A DNA stretch of 64,000 nucleotides from Oceanivirga miroungae (GCF_902505095.1 NZ_CABWIB010000001.1:820688-884687); one strand, 5' to 3'; positions 1 through 8,224 are shown, numbered from the stretch's first letter. The notes: generated by a model not told the origin, from the sequence alone. A program made the numbers and translations.

Positions 1-401
1 TTTCCACATATTTTTTTACCATTTATTTCTAAATCGTTTCTTCCAGTAAAATCTGCCTTTACTCCAAGATTAGCTAGAGTGTTTATAACAGGGTATGAAA
101 AAGCTTTAAAATCAAAAGCTTTTTCTTCCTTTTCATTAGATATTATTGTGTAATTTAAGTTATTCAAATCATGATAAACTGCTCCACCACCACTTATTCT
201 TCTAACTACTTTTATACCGTGTTTTCTAACATACTCTGTATTTATTTCTTCTATTGTATTTTGATGTCTTCCCACTACTATCGTAGGAGAATTTATCCAA
301 AGTATAAAAATACTATCAAATTGTTTTAATTTCTTAAAAGCATATTCTTCTAGTGCTATATTATACGCTGGATCATTTGAAATGTTTGTTATATATACCA
401 T
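1..401 (-). CDS. lplA: Lipoate-protein ligase A (C-terminus cut by window edge)
   Basis: The translation begins MVYITNISNDPAYNIALEEY and runs off the left edge after about 133 residues. It shows the family core: the RRISGGGAVYHD loop that binds lipoyl-AMP, and a TGRNDLEINGKK stretch leading to the catalytic lysine. LplA activates free lipoate with ATP and attaches it to the lysine of lipoyl domains. The gene starts 7 bases after the stop of the E3 gene (whose own product has a lipoyl domain), so it is the last visible gene of the dehydrogenase operon and probably modifies that complex. Two further LplA homologues lie at 60686-61654 and 62771-63700. The family assignment is firm; the C-terminal domain cannot be seen. 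Confidence 0.9.
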   Translation of the reverse strand, partial: MVYITNISNDPAYNIALEEYAFKKLKQFDSIFILWINSPTIVVGRHQNTIEEINTEYVRKHGIKVVRRISGGGAVYHDLNNLNYTIISNEKEEKAFDFKAFSYPVINTLANLGVKADFTGRNDLEINGKKICG

Positions 402-407
402 AATTAT

Positions 408-2141
408 CTACTTCTTCATAACATGAACAGATAATCCTAATACATCAGCAAATGCTTCATACATTGCTTCAGAATATGTAGGGTGACCATGTATTGATTT
501 TATAACTTCCTCAATAGTAACTTCTGCAGACATTAATGCAGCAGCTTCATTTATCATCTCTGCAGCATTAGGCCCTATTATATGAACACCTAATATTTCT
601 CCATATTTCTTATCAGCTATTACTTTAATAAATCCATAGTTATTTCCACTTGCTAGTGCTCTTCCGTTACCTGCAAAGTTAAATTTACCTATTTGTACAT
701 CATAATTTTGTCTAGCTTGTTCTTCAGTTAACCCAATTGCAGCAACTTCAGGTAAAGTATAAACAGCACTTGGTGTAGCATGTAGGTTAGCTTTAACATG
801 GTTACCTAGTATAGCATTTTCAGCAGCAACTTCTCCCATTCTATATGCAGCATGTGCTAACATCTTAACTCCGTTAACATCCCCTGGTGCATATATACCT
901 TTTATAGAAGTTTCCATATAGTCATCTACTTTAATCTTTCCTTTTTCCATTTGTAAGCTTATTCCTTGGATTCCTTCTAAATCAGGTACACGACCTATTG
1001 ATAATAAGGCTCTATCTACAACTAAATCAGGTTTACCATCAAGTATTAATCTTAATTTACCATTTTCTTCTTTAATTTCTTTTAATCCAGTTGAAGTATA
1101 GAATGTCATACCATTTTTAGCTAATTTAGCTTCTAATGCTTTTGAAACTTCTTTATCCATAGCAGGAACTATTCTGTCAGTCATTTCAACAAATGTAACT
1201 TTAGATCCATATGTACTAAATACTTCTCCTAACTCAACACCAACTACTCCTGCACCTATTACTGCTAAAGTTTCTGGTACTTCATTTAATTGTAATATAT
1301 CATCACTTGTCATAACTAATTTAGAATCTATTCCTGGTATATTTATCTTACTTACTTTAGATCCACCTGCAAATATTATTGTATTAGTAGTTAATACTTT
1401 TTCACTATTTACAACTACATCTTTATCTTTAGTTATTTTAGCTACACCTTTGAATACATCTACTTTATTACTCTTTAATAAGGCTGCTACTCCACCAACT
1501 AAAGTCTTAACTACTGTATTTTTCATAGCTAACACTTTTTCCATATCAATTTTAAAGTTAGAATCTATTAAGATACCACGACTATTTGCCATGTGTATTC
1601 CTTCAATTATTTCAGAATTATGTAAGTATGCTTTTGTAGGTATACATCCTCTATTTAAACATGTTCCACCTAATTCATCTTTTTCAACTATAGCAACTTT
1701 TCCACCAACTTGTGCAGCTCTTATAGCAGCTACATACCCTGCTGGTCCTCCACCAATTACTACTGTATCATATTCTTTATTATGTTTTGGTTTAGCTGGT
1801 TCTTCTTTTTTTACTTCCTCTGCTTTTTCTTCTTCTTTTTTAACTTCTACTGGTTTTTCTTCTTTTACTTCTGATTTTGTAGTTCCGTCTGGTATAGCTT
1901 CACCTTGTTCTCCTAAATATCCAATTACTTCAGCAACTGGTACAGTTTCACCATCACCTTTTAGTATAGCTAGTAGGTATCCACTTTCTTCAGCTTCAAG
2001 TTCCATACTTGTTTTATCTGTCATTATTTCTAATAGAACTTCTCCTTCTTTAACTTCGTCTCCTACTTTTTTATTCCATTTAACGATCTGCCCTTCTGTC
2101 ATGTCGACACCAGCTTTAGGCATAATTACTTCTAACGCCAT
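408..2141 (-). CDS. lpdA: Dihydrolipoyl dehydrogenase (E3) with N-terminal lipoyl domain
   Basis: 577 residues. Residues 1-80 are a lipoyl domain with the modifiable lysine at K43 in the motif MTDKTS. A charged Glu/Lys/Pro/Val-rich linker follows (about 90-120). The rest is a flavoprotein disulfide reductase: GGGPAGYVAA FAD-binding loop, redox pair in GGTCLNRGCIPTKA, NAD-binding GAGVVGVELGEVF, and C-terminal HGHPTYSE with the catalytic His-Glu. It reoxidises dihydrolipoamide with NAD+. E3 enzymes carrying a lipoyl domain are known in several bacteria, but here the partner E2 at 2155-3189 has none, so this domain is the only lipoyl carrier within the operon. E3 is the fourth gene in the operon and is followed at 7 bases by lplA. 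Confidence 0.95.
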   Translation of the reverse strand: MALEVIMPKAGVDMTEGQIVKWNKKVGDEVKEGEVLLEIMTDKTSMELEAEESGYLLAILKGDGETVPVAEVIGYLGEQGEAIPDGTTKSEVKEEKPVEVKKEEEKAEEVKKEEPAKPKHNKEYDTVVIGGGPAGYVAAIRAAQVGGKVAIVEKDELGGTCLNRGCIPTKAYLHNSEIIEGIHMANSRGILIDSNFKIDMEKVLAMKNTVVKTLVGGVAALLKSNKVDVFKGVAKITKDKDVVVNSEKVLTTNTIIFAGGSKVSKINIPGIDSKLVMTSDDILQLNEVPETLAVIGAGVVGVELGEVFSTYGSKVTFVEMTDRIVPAMDKEVSKALEAKLAKNGMTFYTSTGLKEIKEENGKLRLILDGKPDLVVDRALLSIGRVPDLEGIQGISLQMEKGKIKVDDYMETSIKGIYAPGDVNGVKMLAHAAYRMGEVAAENAILGNHVKANLHATPSAVYTLPEVAAIGLTEEQARQNYDVQIGKFNFAGNGRALASGNNYGFIKVIADKKYGEILGVHIIGPNAAEMINEAAALMSAEVTIEEVIKSIHGHPTYSEAMYEAFADVLGLSVHVMKK

Positions 2142-2154
2142 ATTTCTCTCCCCT

Positions 2155-3189
2155 TTATATTAACATTCCCATTGGATTTTCTATTAATTGTTTCAAGTCT
2201 TTCATAAATTTAGCACCTTCTAGTCCATCTACTACTCTGTGGTCTACTGTTAATGCTAAATTCATCATTGGTCTAATTACAACTTCTCCATTTAATGCAA
2301 CTGGTTTTTCTATAGTTGCACTTACAGCTAGTATTGCTGAGTTTGGTTGATTTATAATAGCGCCAAATGAGCTTACTCCAAACATACCTAAATTACTAAT
2401 TGTAAATGTAGAATTTTCTAATTCGTTAGCTTTTAACTTCATATTTAATGCTCTTTTTGTAACATCTTTAGATTTTTCTACAAATTCACTTATACTTAAT
2501 GAATCAGAATTGAATATTACTGGAGTTAATAATCCTCCATCAAATCCAACTGCTATTGCTAAGTTTACATAATCATGTAATTCAATTTCAGTCCCATTAT
2601 TAACTAAACTTGAATTTACATAAGGGTGTTTTTTTAGTGTTTTAATAACTGCTATTGAAATTAAATCTGTTACTGTTAATTTCATACCAGTTTTTTCCAT
2701 AATAGGATCTACTAAACTTTTTCTTAAAGCTAATAACTCTGTCATATCTACTTCATAGTTGATTATAAATGTTGGAGCACCTAAATAACTTTCAACCATT
2801 CTTTTAGCTATAACTTTTCTCATGCTAGACATTTTAACACGTTCAATATTACCAAATTGATTTTTATTAACTTCTTCTTGTATAGTTTCTTCTTTTTTAA
2901 CTTCAACTTCTTTTACAACTACTTCTGGTTCAATTAGTTTTAAAATGTCATCTTTAGTTATTTTACCTCTAACTCCAGTACCTATAACTTTAGTTAAATC
3001 TATATTGTTTACTAAAGCCATTTTCTTAGCTAGGGGTGTAACTTTAAAGCTATTATGACTAAATTCTATAACATCATCTTTATGAATTCTATTATTTATT
3101 CCAGTACCAATAACTTTTGATAAATCTATATTTAACACATCTGCTTCTTTTCTTGCAGCTGGTGTTGCTCTTAATTTTTCATTATTCAT
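2155..3189 (-). CDS. pdhC: Dehydrogenase complex E2 acyltransferase, no lipoyl domain, two subunit-binding domains
   Basis: 344 residues, short for an E2 (usually 400-550). There are two tandem peripheral subunit-binding domains: residues about 6-43 (ATPAARKEADVLNIDLSKV, GTG) and 49-86 (TPLAKKMALVNNIDLTKV, GTGVRGKI). A charged linker (about 87-112) is followed by the catalytic domain (about 115-344), which ends with the active-site DHRVVDG. No lipoyl domain precedes them, and the E1beta gene stops only 20 bases upstream, so a missed N-terminus is not possible. The acyl group must therefore be delivered by another lipoyl protein: the N-terminal domain of E3, or the free carrier at 62521-62760. 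The catalytic family is certain; substrate (acetyl from pyruvate or acetoin) is inferred. Confidence 0.9.
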   Translation of the reverse strand: MNNEKLRATPAARKEADVLNIDLSKVIGTGINNRIHKDDVIEFSHNSFKVTPLAKKMALVNNIDLTKVIGTGVRGKITKDDILKLIEPEVVVKEVEVKKEETIQEEVNKNQFGNIERVKMSSMRKVIAKRMVESYLGAPTFIINYEVDMTELLALRKSLVDPIMEKTGMKLTVTDLISIAVIKTLKKHPYVNSSLVNNGTEIELHDYVNLAIAVGFDGGLLTPVIFNSDSLSISEFVEKSKDVTKRALNMKLKANELENSTFTISNLGMFGVSSFGAIINQPNSAILAVSATIEKPVALNGEVVIRPMMNLALTVDHRVVDGLEGAKFMKDLKQLIENPMGMLI

Positions 3190-3209
3190 ATTTGTAACCT
3201 CTACTAATA

Positions 3210-4205
3210 TTATCTTTTATTTACTGTATCTCTTACTGCTTCTACTATATCTTCAACATTTGGGATCATTTTCATTTCAAGATTTTGTGCATATGGCATT
3301 GGAACATCATATCCAGCTAATCTTCTAATAGGTGCATCTAAGTAATCAAATACTTCTGATTCAGATATTAATGCTGATATTTCACCAATATATCCACTAG
3401 TTTTATGTGCATCATTTACTAATACAACTTTACCTGTCTTTTTAACTGATTCAAATATAGCTTCTTTATCTAAAGGAACTAATGTTCTTAAATCTACAAC
3501 TTCAGCGTCAATTCCTTCTTTTTCTAGTATACTAACTGCTTCCATTACTCTTCTTAACATTTTACCATAAGTTATTATACTTACATCTTTACCAGATCTT
3601 TTAATATCAGCTTTACCTAAAGGTATTATGAAATTATCATCTAAAGGTACTTCACCTTTTTGATTAAATTCTGATTTGTATTCTAATATTATAACTGGGT
3701 TATTATCTCTTATTGAAGCTTTTAATAAACCTTTCATATCTCTAGGTGTACCTGGTGCTACTACTTTTAATCCAGGAATATGAGTAAACCAGCTTTCTAA
3801 TGATTGTGAGTGTTGTGCAGCTGATCCTACACCGTTACCTGCAGCACATCTTATTGTCATTGGAACTTGAGCTTTACCACCAAACATATATCTTGTTTTA
3901 GCTGCTTGGTTTACTATAGCATCCATTGCTATAACTGAAAAGTCCATAAATGTCATATCAACTATAGGTCTTAATCCTGTCATAGCTGCCCCTGCTGCTG
4001 CTCCACTTATTGCAGCTTCTGATATTGGAGTATCTCTTACTCTTTTTTCTCCGAATTCTTCTAACATCCCTACAGATGTTCCAAAGTCTCCACCAAAAAT
4101 TCCTACATCTTCTCCCATTAAGAAAACATTTTCATCTCTTCTCATTTCTTCAGACATAGCTAATATTATTGTATCTCTAAAAGTCATTAATTTTGTTTCT
4201 TCCAT
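3210..4205 (-). CDS. pdhB: Pyruvate/acetoin dehydrogenase E1 component, beta subunit
   Basis: 331 residues, the normal length for an E1beta of the transketolase-like family. It begins with the typical TFRDTIILAMSEEMRRDENVF segment and contains GEDVGIFGG, the RPIVDMTFMDF region, and the C-terminal transketolase domain (KTGKVVLVNDAHKTSGYIGEI). With E1alpha it forms the thiamine-diphosphate heterotetramer that decarboxylates the 2-oxo substrate and acylates lipoyl groups. It sits 13 bases behind the E1alpha gene and 20 bases before E2, so all are co-transcribed. Acetoin dehydrogenase E1 is very similar, and the short subunits resemble AcoB; central-metabolic context favours pyruvate but sequence alone does not settle the substrate. 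Confidence 0.88.
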   Translation of the reverse strand: MEETKLMTFRDTIILAMSEEMRRDENVFLMGEDVGIFGGDFGTSVGMLEEFGEKRVRDTPISEAAISGAAAGAAMTGLRPIVDMTFMDFSVIAMDAIVNQAAKTRYMFGGKAQVPMTIRCAAGNGVGSAAQHSQSLESWFTHIPGLKVVAPGTPRDMKGLLKASIRDNNPVIILEYKSEFNQKGEVPLDDNFIIPLGKADIKRSGKDVSIITYGKMLRRVMEAVSILEKEGIDAEVVDLRTLVPLDKEAIFESVKKTGKVVLVNDAHKTSGYIGEISALISESEVFDYLDAPIRRLAGYDVPMPYAQNLEMKMIPNVEDIVEAVRDTVNKR

Positions 4206-4218
4206 TTAATTCATCTCC

Positions 4219-5187
4219 TTAATCTGCATAGATATCTTCAAATGCTTCAGAAAATTCAGGCTCTGGGCTATTTTCAGCAAATTTAGTTGCTTTTTCTACA
4301 TTTTCTTTAACACTAGCTTTAATATTATCTAATTCTTCTTCAGTAGCTATACCATTAGACATTAAATAATCTCTAAATTTAAGTATTGGATCTTTTTGTT
4401 TCCATGCATCTACTTCTTCTTTAGTTCTGTATTTTCCAGGATCTGATGATGAGTGTCCATACCATCTGTATGTTATACTTTCAATTAAAACTGGTCCTTT
4501 ACCACTTCTTACATGGTCAACAGCTTTTTTGAATTCATCATAAACTTTAATAACATCATTACCATCTTCTATAAACATACCTTTTATACCGTATGCAGAT
4601 GATCTTTTATATATATGATCTATATTTATCATTTTAGAAATGCTTGAACTTATTCCATATCCATTATTTATTGAATAAAAAATTACTGGTAAATTCCATA
4701 TAGAAGCCATATTTAATGCTTCGTGGAAACTTCCTTCATTAGTAGCACCATCACCAAAGAAACATACTACTATTTTATCTGTTCCTAAATATTGTTGTGT
4801 TAAAGCTGCTCCTACTGATAAACCATGTCCTCCACCAACAATACCGTTTGCTCCTAAGTTCCCATTTTCAAGTGTAGCTATGTGCATAGATCCACCTTTA
4901 CCTTTACAAACTCCTGTAGCTTTTCCAAGTATTTCAGCCATCATTTTATCTAAATCTATACCTTTTGCTATAGCTTGTCCATGACCACGGTGATTAGATG
5001 TAATTAAATCATCACTATTTAATGTAGCCATAGCTCCTACTGATGCTGCCTCTTCTCCTACTGAAAAGTGAGTCATTCCAGGAACTTTTCCTTTTTTTAC
5101 TAGTTGTGCAACCTTTTGATCAAACTGTCTAATTTCTTCCATTTTAGTTAACATATCTAACAGTTGCTCTTTACTTAATTTAGCCAT
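4219..5187 (-). CDS. pdhA: Pyruvate/acetoin dehydrogenase E1 component, alpha subunit
   Basis: 322 residues. The thiamine-diphosphate motif is present (GDGATNEGSFHEALNMAS ending in NN), as is the SNHRGHGQAIAKG segment near the N-terminus and the phosphorylation-loop region YRWYGHSSSDPGKYR. It is the first gene of the dehydrogenase operon, with a strong Shine-Dalgarno (AGGAGG) just before the ATG and a near-consensus promoter about 45 bases upstream. At 322 residues it is nearer in length to acetoin-type alpha subunits than to Gram-positive pyruvate-type ones (about 370), so the substrate remains open. Its role is the decarboxylating half-reaction of the complex in the cytoplasm. Confidence 0.88.
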   Translation of the reverse strand: MAKLSKEQLLDMLTKMEEIRQFDQKVAQLVKKGKVPGMTHFSVGEEAASVGAMATLNSDDLITSNHRGHGQAIAKGIDLDKMMAEILGKATGVCKGKGGSMHIATLENGNLGANGIVGGGHGLSVGAALTQQYLGTDKIVVCFFGDGATNEGSFHEALNMASIWNLPVIFYSINNGYGISSSISKMINIDHIYKRSSAYGIKGMFIEDGNDVIKVYDEFKKAVDHVRSGKGPVLIESITYRWYGHSSSDPGKYRTKEEVDAWKQKDPILKFRDYLMSNGIATEEELDNIKASVKENVEKATKFAENSPEPEFSEAFEDIYAD

Positions 5188-5227
5188 ACTATATCCTCCT
5201 TCTTGGACTTTTATTTCTTACACCTAT

Positions 5228-5256
5228 ATTATATTCCTACTTTTATTTAATTTCAA
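5228..5256 (-). promoter_or_regulatory. Promoter of the dehydrogenase operon
   Basis: On the minus strand the sequence reads TTGAAA, 17 bases, TATAAT: a near-perfect sigma-70 promoter. The -10 lies about 40 bases before the E1alpha start codon. Confidence 0.8.
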
Positions 5257-5323
5257 AGCTATTAGGAACTTTTAGATAGTTTTGGCTATTTTTTTAAATA
5301 AGATAAAAAAATAACTATTTGTT

Positions 5324-5340
5324 GTTTCATTTTGTGAAAC
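5324..5340. promoter_or_regulatory. Inverted repeat GTTTCA-N5-TGAAAC upstream of the dehydrogenase promoter
   Basis: A perfect 6+6 inverted repeat about 70 bases upstream of the -35 box. It contains TTTGTGAAA (5331-5339), and an inverted copy TTTCACAAA follows at 5389-5397. The same TTTGTGAAA word overlaps the adhE promoter. It resembles half-sites of the redox repressor Rex, but this is only a motif match. The rest of 5188-5676 holds no intact gene; a decayed fragment lies at 5501-5623. Confidence 0.35.
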
Positions 5341-5500
5341 ACGTTTAATAAAGATAAAAGCTGTATAAAAAAAAACATGCACCCAAGCTTTCACAAAATT
5401 TTTATCATTTTTATGTCTAGTTTATTGGTACATGTTCTCAATTTTTCATAATTTAACAGTGTCCGTTTTAGGATTTTTTTTTCATTTGCTTCTTTTGTTA

Positions 5501-5623
5501 TTACATATTTAATAAGCTTTCTGTATTTTCTTCACCTAATATTTTTGCTACAAATTCAGCATCAGAATAAGCTATAAACGTAAATTTTGATTCTCCATTA
5601 TTTATATTTATTTTTCTAAATCC
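5501..5623 (-). pseudogene. C-terminal remnant of an unidentified gene
   Basis: On the minus strand about 40 codons read GFRKININNGESKFTFIA and onward to ...FVAKILGEENTESLLNM followed by two TAA stops. An in-frame TAG lies just upstream and there is no start codon or ribosome-binding site, so this is a tail without a gene. A weakly similar tail (YSANARFVALNM) lies at 7064-7131. The parent family is not recognised. Confidence 0.4.
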
Positions 5624-5676
5624 GTGCTATATTGCTATTATTTTATTTTTCATTTCTATTCATTTCTATAACTAAT

Positions 5677-6582
5677 TTATTCTGGATCGCTTAAATCCCG
5701 TATTACAAATGTGAATGTAACTTTATTATAGAATTTTTCTACATCTTTATAGATTTTTTGTCTCGTATTTATTCTTCTTATTCCAATTTCAGAAAGTTTG
5801 CTACTACTACTAAGAATATTAAAATCACTTGAATATATATGATAATCTTCTTTATACATTTCATTTTCTTCTTCACTATGCAAAACTTTATACTCTATCT
5901 CCATAACTAATACAGGATAATCTTCCATGTATTCTATATATTTTCCCCAATCTATATCTTCATATTTGATTTTAGTTTTAAAGAATTCTTTTTCTTTTAA
6001 ATCTCTTTCTTTGTAAAATAAGTCAGAATCAAAATTTTCATTTTTAACTTCTCTTAAAATATTATCTTTAATTTCATGAATGTCATTGTACCAAACATAT
6101 TTATTATCATCTAATTTATGAAGAATTAAAGTATAAAATCTAATATTTATTCCATTTTCCCAAGTCTCTCCTAACATACCTTTAAAAATTTCTTCCTTAT
6201 GCTTTTCTATATATTCTTCTATTTTTTCAAAATGATTTCCTTTACTTTTATCATATATTAATTTTTCTCCTACATAATTATTTTCTCCTAGAAGATGAAT
6301 ATTTAAAGGAATTTCATTCTCATACCATGTATCATATTCTTCTGGTTTTACAATATCATTTTCAAACTTTTTAGTTCTAATCCATTCTATGTCATATCCT
6401 GTATTTCCACCAGTATCATAATGGCGTGTTATTTTTATATTTCTTACATTCATCATTATATTTAATTCTTTATTATATCTATTTACATAAGCTAATTTCC
6501 ATTGATACGGCTTTATATATACACATGAAGCTATTTTAAACATTATAATTAATAATATTCCTAGTAATATTTTTCTTATCAT
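5677..6582 (-). CDS. Putative lipoprotein of unknown function
   Basis: 301 residues. The N-terminus is a short hydrophobic stretch ending in IASC (C20), a good lipobox, although a lysine (K16) sits inside the hydrophobic run, which is unusual. The mature part is hydrophilic and rich in Lys, Glu, Tyr and Asp with no motif I can place; it ends VTFTFVIRDLSDPE. Directly upstream in transcription order (6613-6850) lies a decayed relative whose tail reads LPTFVI-stop-DLRIPE, so this gene was once part of a tandem family. It lies in a patch of fragments between the dehydrogenase operon and an ORF6N gene. Function unknown; expression and export are inferred from the signal sequence. Confidence 0.7.
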   Translation of the reverse strand: MIRKILLGILLIIMFKIASCVYIKPYQWKLAYVNRYNKELNIMMNVRNIKITRHYDTGGNTGYDIEWIRTKKFENDIVKPEEYDTWYENEIPLNIHLLGENNYVGEKLIYDKSKGNHFEKIEEYIEKHKEEIFKGMLGETWENGINIRFYTLILHKLDDNKYVWYNDIHEIKDNILREVKNENFDSDLFYKERDLKEKEFFKTKIKYEDIDWGKYIEYMEDYPVLVMEIEYKVLHSEEENEMYKEDYHIYSSDFNILSSSSKLSEIGIRRINTRQKIYKDVEKFYNKVTFTFVIRDLSDPE

Positions 6583-6612
6583 AATTACTTTTCCTTTTCT
6601 CTAAACATTAAT

Positions 6613-6850
6613 TTATTCAGGTATTCTTAAATCTCATATTACAAATGTTGGTAATTTTGTTGGTTTTAATACTTCTATTTTATTTTTATATTATTATTTT
6701 TTGCAAACTTAAAATTATCTACCAATGCATCTATTTTAGATACCTCTAGTAAATTATTCTTTTTAATAGTATAGTAGAGTTTATATTTATTTCATTACTA
6801 CCTTCTTTCCCAATTTTTTTATAAATTATTCTCCTTTGTAATAGTTTTAT
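6613..6850 (-). pseudogene. Decayed paralogue of the neighbouring lipoprotein gene
   Basis: The minus strand carries pieces in shifted frames: IYKKIGKEGSNEININSTIL, then KNNLLEVSKIDALVDNFKFA, then KIEVLKPTKLPTFVI-stop-DLRIPE-stop. The last piece matches the end of the intact lipoprotein at 5677-6582 (VTFTFVIRDLSDPE). At least one frameshift and two internal stops separate the pieces. The remainder of 6583-7134 is AT-rich and shows only this, a terminator at 7022-7050 and a short tail fragment at 7064-7131. Confidence 0.5.
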
Positions 6851-7021
6851 TATTTATACATTAATATTCTACATTGAAATTTATTAAAGGGCAAAAAAGT
6901 ATTAGGAGTTTAAAAAACTTAAAATTACATGTACACCATTAAAATATTAGTTTTTTAGTCAAGTTTTTTGTAAGTGTAAATTAGAAATATACAAAACAAC
7001 TTTATCTAAACTACACCTAAA

Positions 7022-7050
7022 ACAAAAGCCCTATAAACTTTTATAAGGCT
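7022..7050 (-). terminator. Terminator hairpin, copy 1 of a duplicated element
   Basis: AGCCCTATAAA and TTTATAAGGCT flank a tiny loop (7027-7050), with one C-A mismatch. On the minus strand it is followed by a T-rich tail. The same hairpin recurs at 8197-8224 with similar flanks. Confidence 0.6.
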
Positions 7051-7063
7051 AATTCTTATTCTA

Positions 7064-7131
7064 TTACTTCATTTGTTTTTCGTATCCTGTCATATTTAAA
7101 GCTACAAATCGAGCGTTAGCTGAATATTTAA
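7064..7131 (-). pseudogene. Short C-terminal gene fragment
   Basis: Minus-strand codons read KIKYSANARFVALNMTGYEK and end QMK-stop, with no start codon or ribosome-binding site. It begins just after the ORF6N gene stop in another frame. It shares a YS-A-FVA pattern with the fragment at 5501-5623, so both may be tails of one lost family. Weak evidence. Confidence 0.25.
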
Positions 7132-7134
7132 TTT

Positions 7135-7623
7135 TTATTTTAATTTATTTATTAATGTATCTATTATATCCTTATCTTCCCATTTAGATATAGCAAATGT
7201 TTTTCTTCCTGCATCTTTAACTGATGCTCCTATATGGTATACAATTTCATCGTCTATAACTAAAAATCTATCATGGAAATCATCTGTTAATCTTAACTCT
7301 AATTTTGGATACTGTTTATTAAATTTATTTATATCTATTTTACTTAATTTTAATTTATTTGATCCAAATATAATAACTTCTACATTAATATTTTTCTTAC
7401 ATAGTATATTAAGAGTTTCTATATCTATATAATTATCAACTAATACTATTTTATCTTTAGCATCTTTTATTAATTCAACTAATAACTTAAACGCATCATA
7501 TATCTGTCCTTTATAGAAAATATATTTATTTTTAGATTCTTCTGGTTTAAATATTTCAAATATTTCTTCTATTCTTTCTTTATTTTCTTTTAATTTTTCT
7601 GTATCTTTAGACGTAGATTCCAA
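7135..7623 (-). pseudogene. C-terminal phospholipase D-like half of a broken ORF6N gene
   Basis: About 162 residues when read from a TTG at 7623. The sequence contains YFYKGQIYDAF-like and LVDNYIDIETLNIL segments and ends with FHDRFLVIDDEIVYHIGAS, the single HxD-type phospholipase-D-like motif seen in the C-terminal half of many ORF6N proteins. It is in the same frame as 7651-8070, separated only by one TAA stop and nine codons (positions 7624-7653), and has no Shine-Dalgarno of its own. The most likely history is a nonsense mutation in one roughly 311-residue gene. Expression as a separate protein by reinitiation at TTG, or by stop readthrough, cannot be excluded. Confidence 0.65.
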
Positions 7624-7650
7624 TAGTTCCCTAGTTATTTTAGTTTCTTT

Positions 7651-8070
7651 TTATAATAAATTAATTTTTTCAAACATCAATATATTTGAGCTTATAAATT
7701 TCCACATTTCAACAAAAGTTCTCATTATGGTTACGCTTACTTTTGTAGCTACCTCACTTTTTAAAACCGATGCTAACATTGCCACACCTTGTTCTGTATA
7801 TACTTTTGGCATTTTTCTTCTTCCACCATAGTTTTTTTCTAAACTTGATATTCCATTTTGGAACATCAAGTTATCATATTCTGCTTTTGTTAATTCAAAA
7901 CAAAAATCATCAGGAAATCTCCCTTCATTTCTCTTAACTGCTTTATTTAAGTTTCCTGTTGTAACATTATATAAATTAGCTAAATCACTATCTAACATTA
8001 CTTGTTTTCCTCTAATTTCATATATTAAGTTTTTTATATTTTCAGTTTGTATTTCTAGATTTTTTCCCAT
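7651..8070 (-). CDS. ORF6N domain protein, truncated by an in-frame stop
   Basis: 139 residues. Residues about 12-95 are the ORF6N DNA-binding domain: YEIRGKQVMLDSDLANLYNV, then NLNKAVKRNEGRFPDDFCFEL, then RRKMPKVYTEQGVAMLASVL, ending with a helical stretch MRTFVEMWKFISSN. ORF6N proteins occur in phages and mobile islands and are thought to act as antirepressor-like regulators. The gene has a GGAG ribosome site and its own promoter (8156-8184). Translation should stop at TAA (7651-7653), but the same frame continues into the usual phospholipase-D-like C-terminal half (7135-7623). The DNA-binding half could still function alone. No other phage genes are nearby. Confidence 0.8.
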   Translation of the reverse strand: MGKNLEIQTENIKNLIYEIRGKQVMLDSDLANLYNVTTGNLNKAVKRNEGRFPDDFCFELTKAEYDNLMFQNGISSLEKNYGGRRKMPKVYTEQGVAMLASVLKSEVATKVSVTIMRTFVEMWKFISSNILMFEKINLL

Positions 8071-8155
8071 ATTTTCTCCATCATACTTTTATTAATCTAT
8101 TAAATATTAATAAGTAGAAATTTTTAATTTTCTAGATTTTAATCATTATATAAAT

Positions 8156-8184
8156 ATTATAACACTTAAAAATTTTATTTCCAA
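8156..8184 (-). promoter_or_regulatory. Promoter of the ORF6N gene
   Basis: Minus strand TTGGAA, 17 bases, TATAAT, about 85 bases before the ATG at 8070. Confidence 0.6.
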
Positions 8185-8196
8185 AAAACTTTATCT

Positions 8197-8224
8197 AAAA
8201 AGCCCTATAAACTTTTATAAGGCT
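8197..8224 (-). terminator. Terminator hairpin, copy 2 of a duplicated element
   Basis: Identical 24-base hairpin core to 7027-7050, with a T-run on the minus strand; both copies lie near the word ACTTTATCTAAA and before TATTCTTATT-like sequence on the plus strand. It sits between the metal operon and the ORF6N promoter. Confidence 0.6.

Noticed and set aside
1450-2163. Long plus-strand reading frame opposite the E3 gene
   Set aside because: It mirrors the codon pattern of the lipoyl dehydrogenase gene, has serine/phenylalanine-rich low-complexity content and no ribosome site or promoter.
5188-5676. Possible tRNA or small RNA gene in the long gap behind the dehydrogenase promoter
   Set aside because: No cloverleaf or strong GC-rich structure could be found; only the inverted repeat and a gene fragment are supported.
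7135-8070. ORF6N gene as part of a prophage
   Set aside because: No integrase, structural or lysis genes and no attachment repeats were found around it; only decayed fragments.
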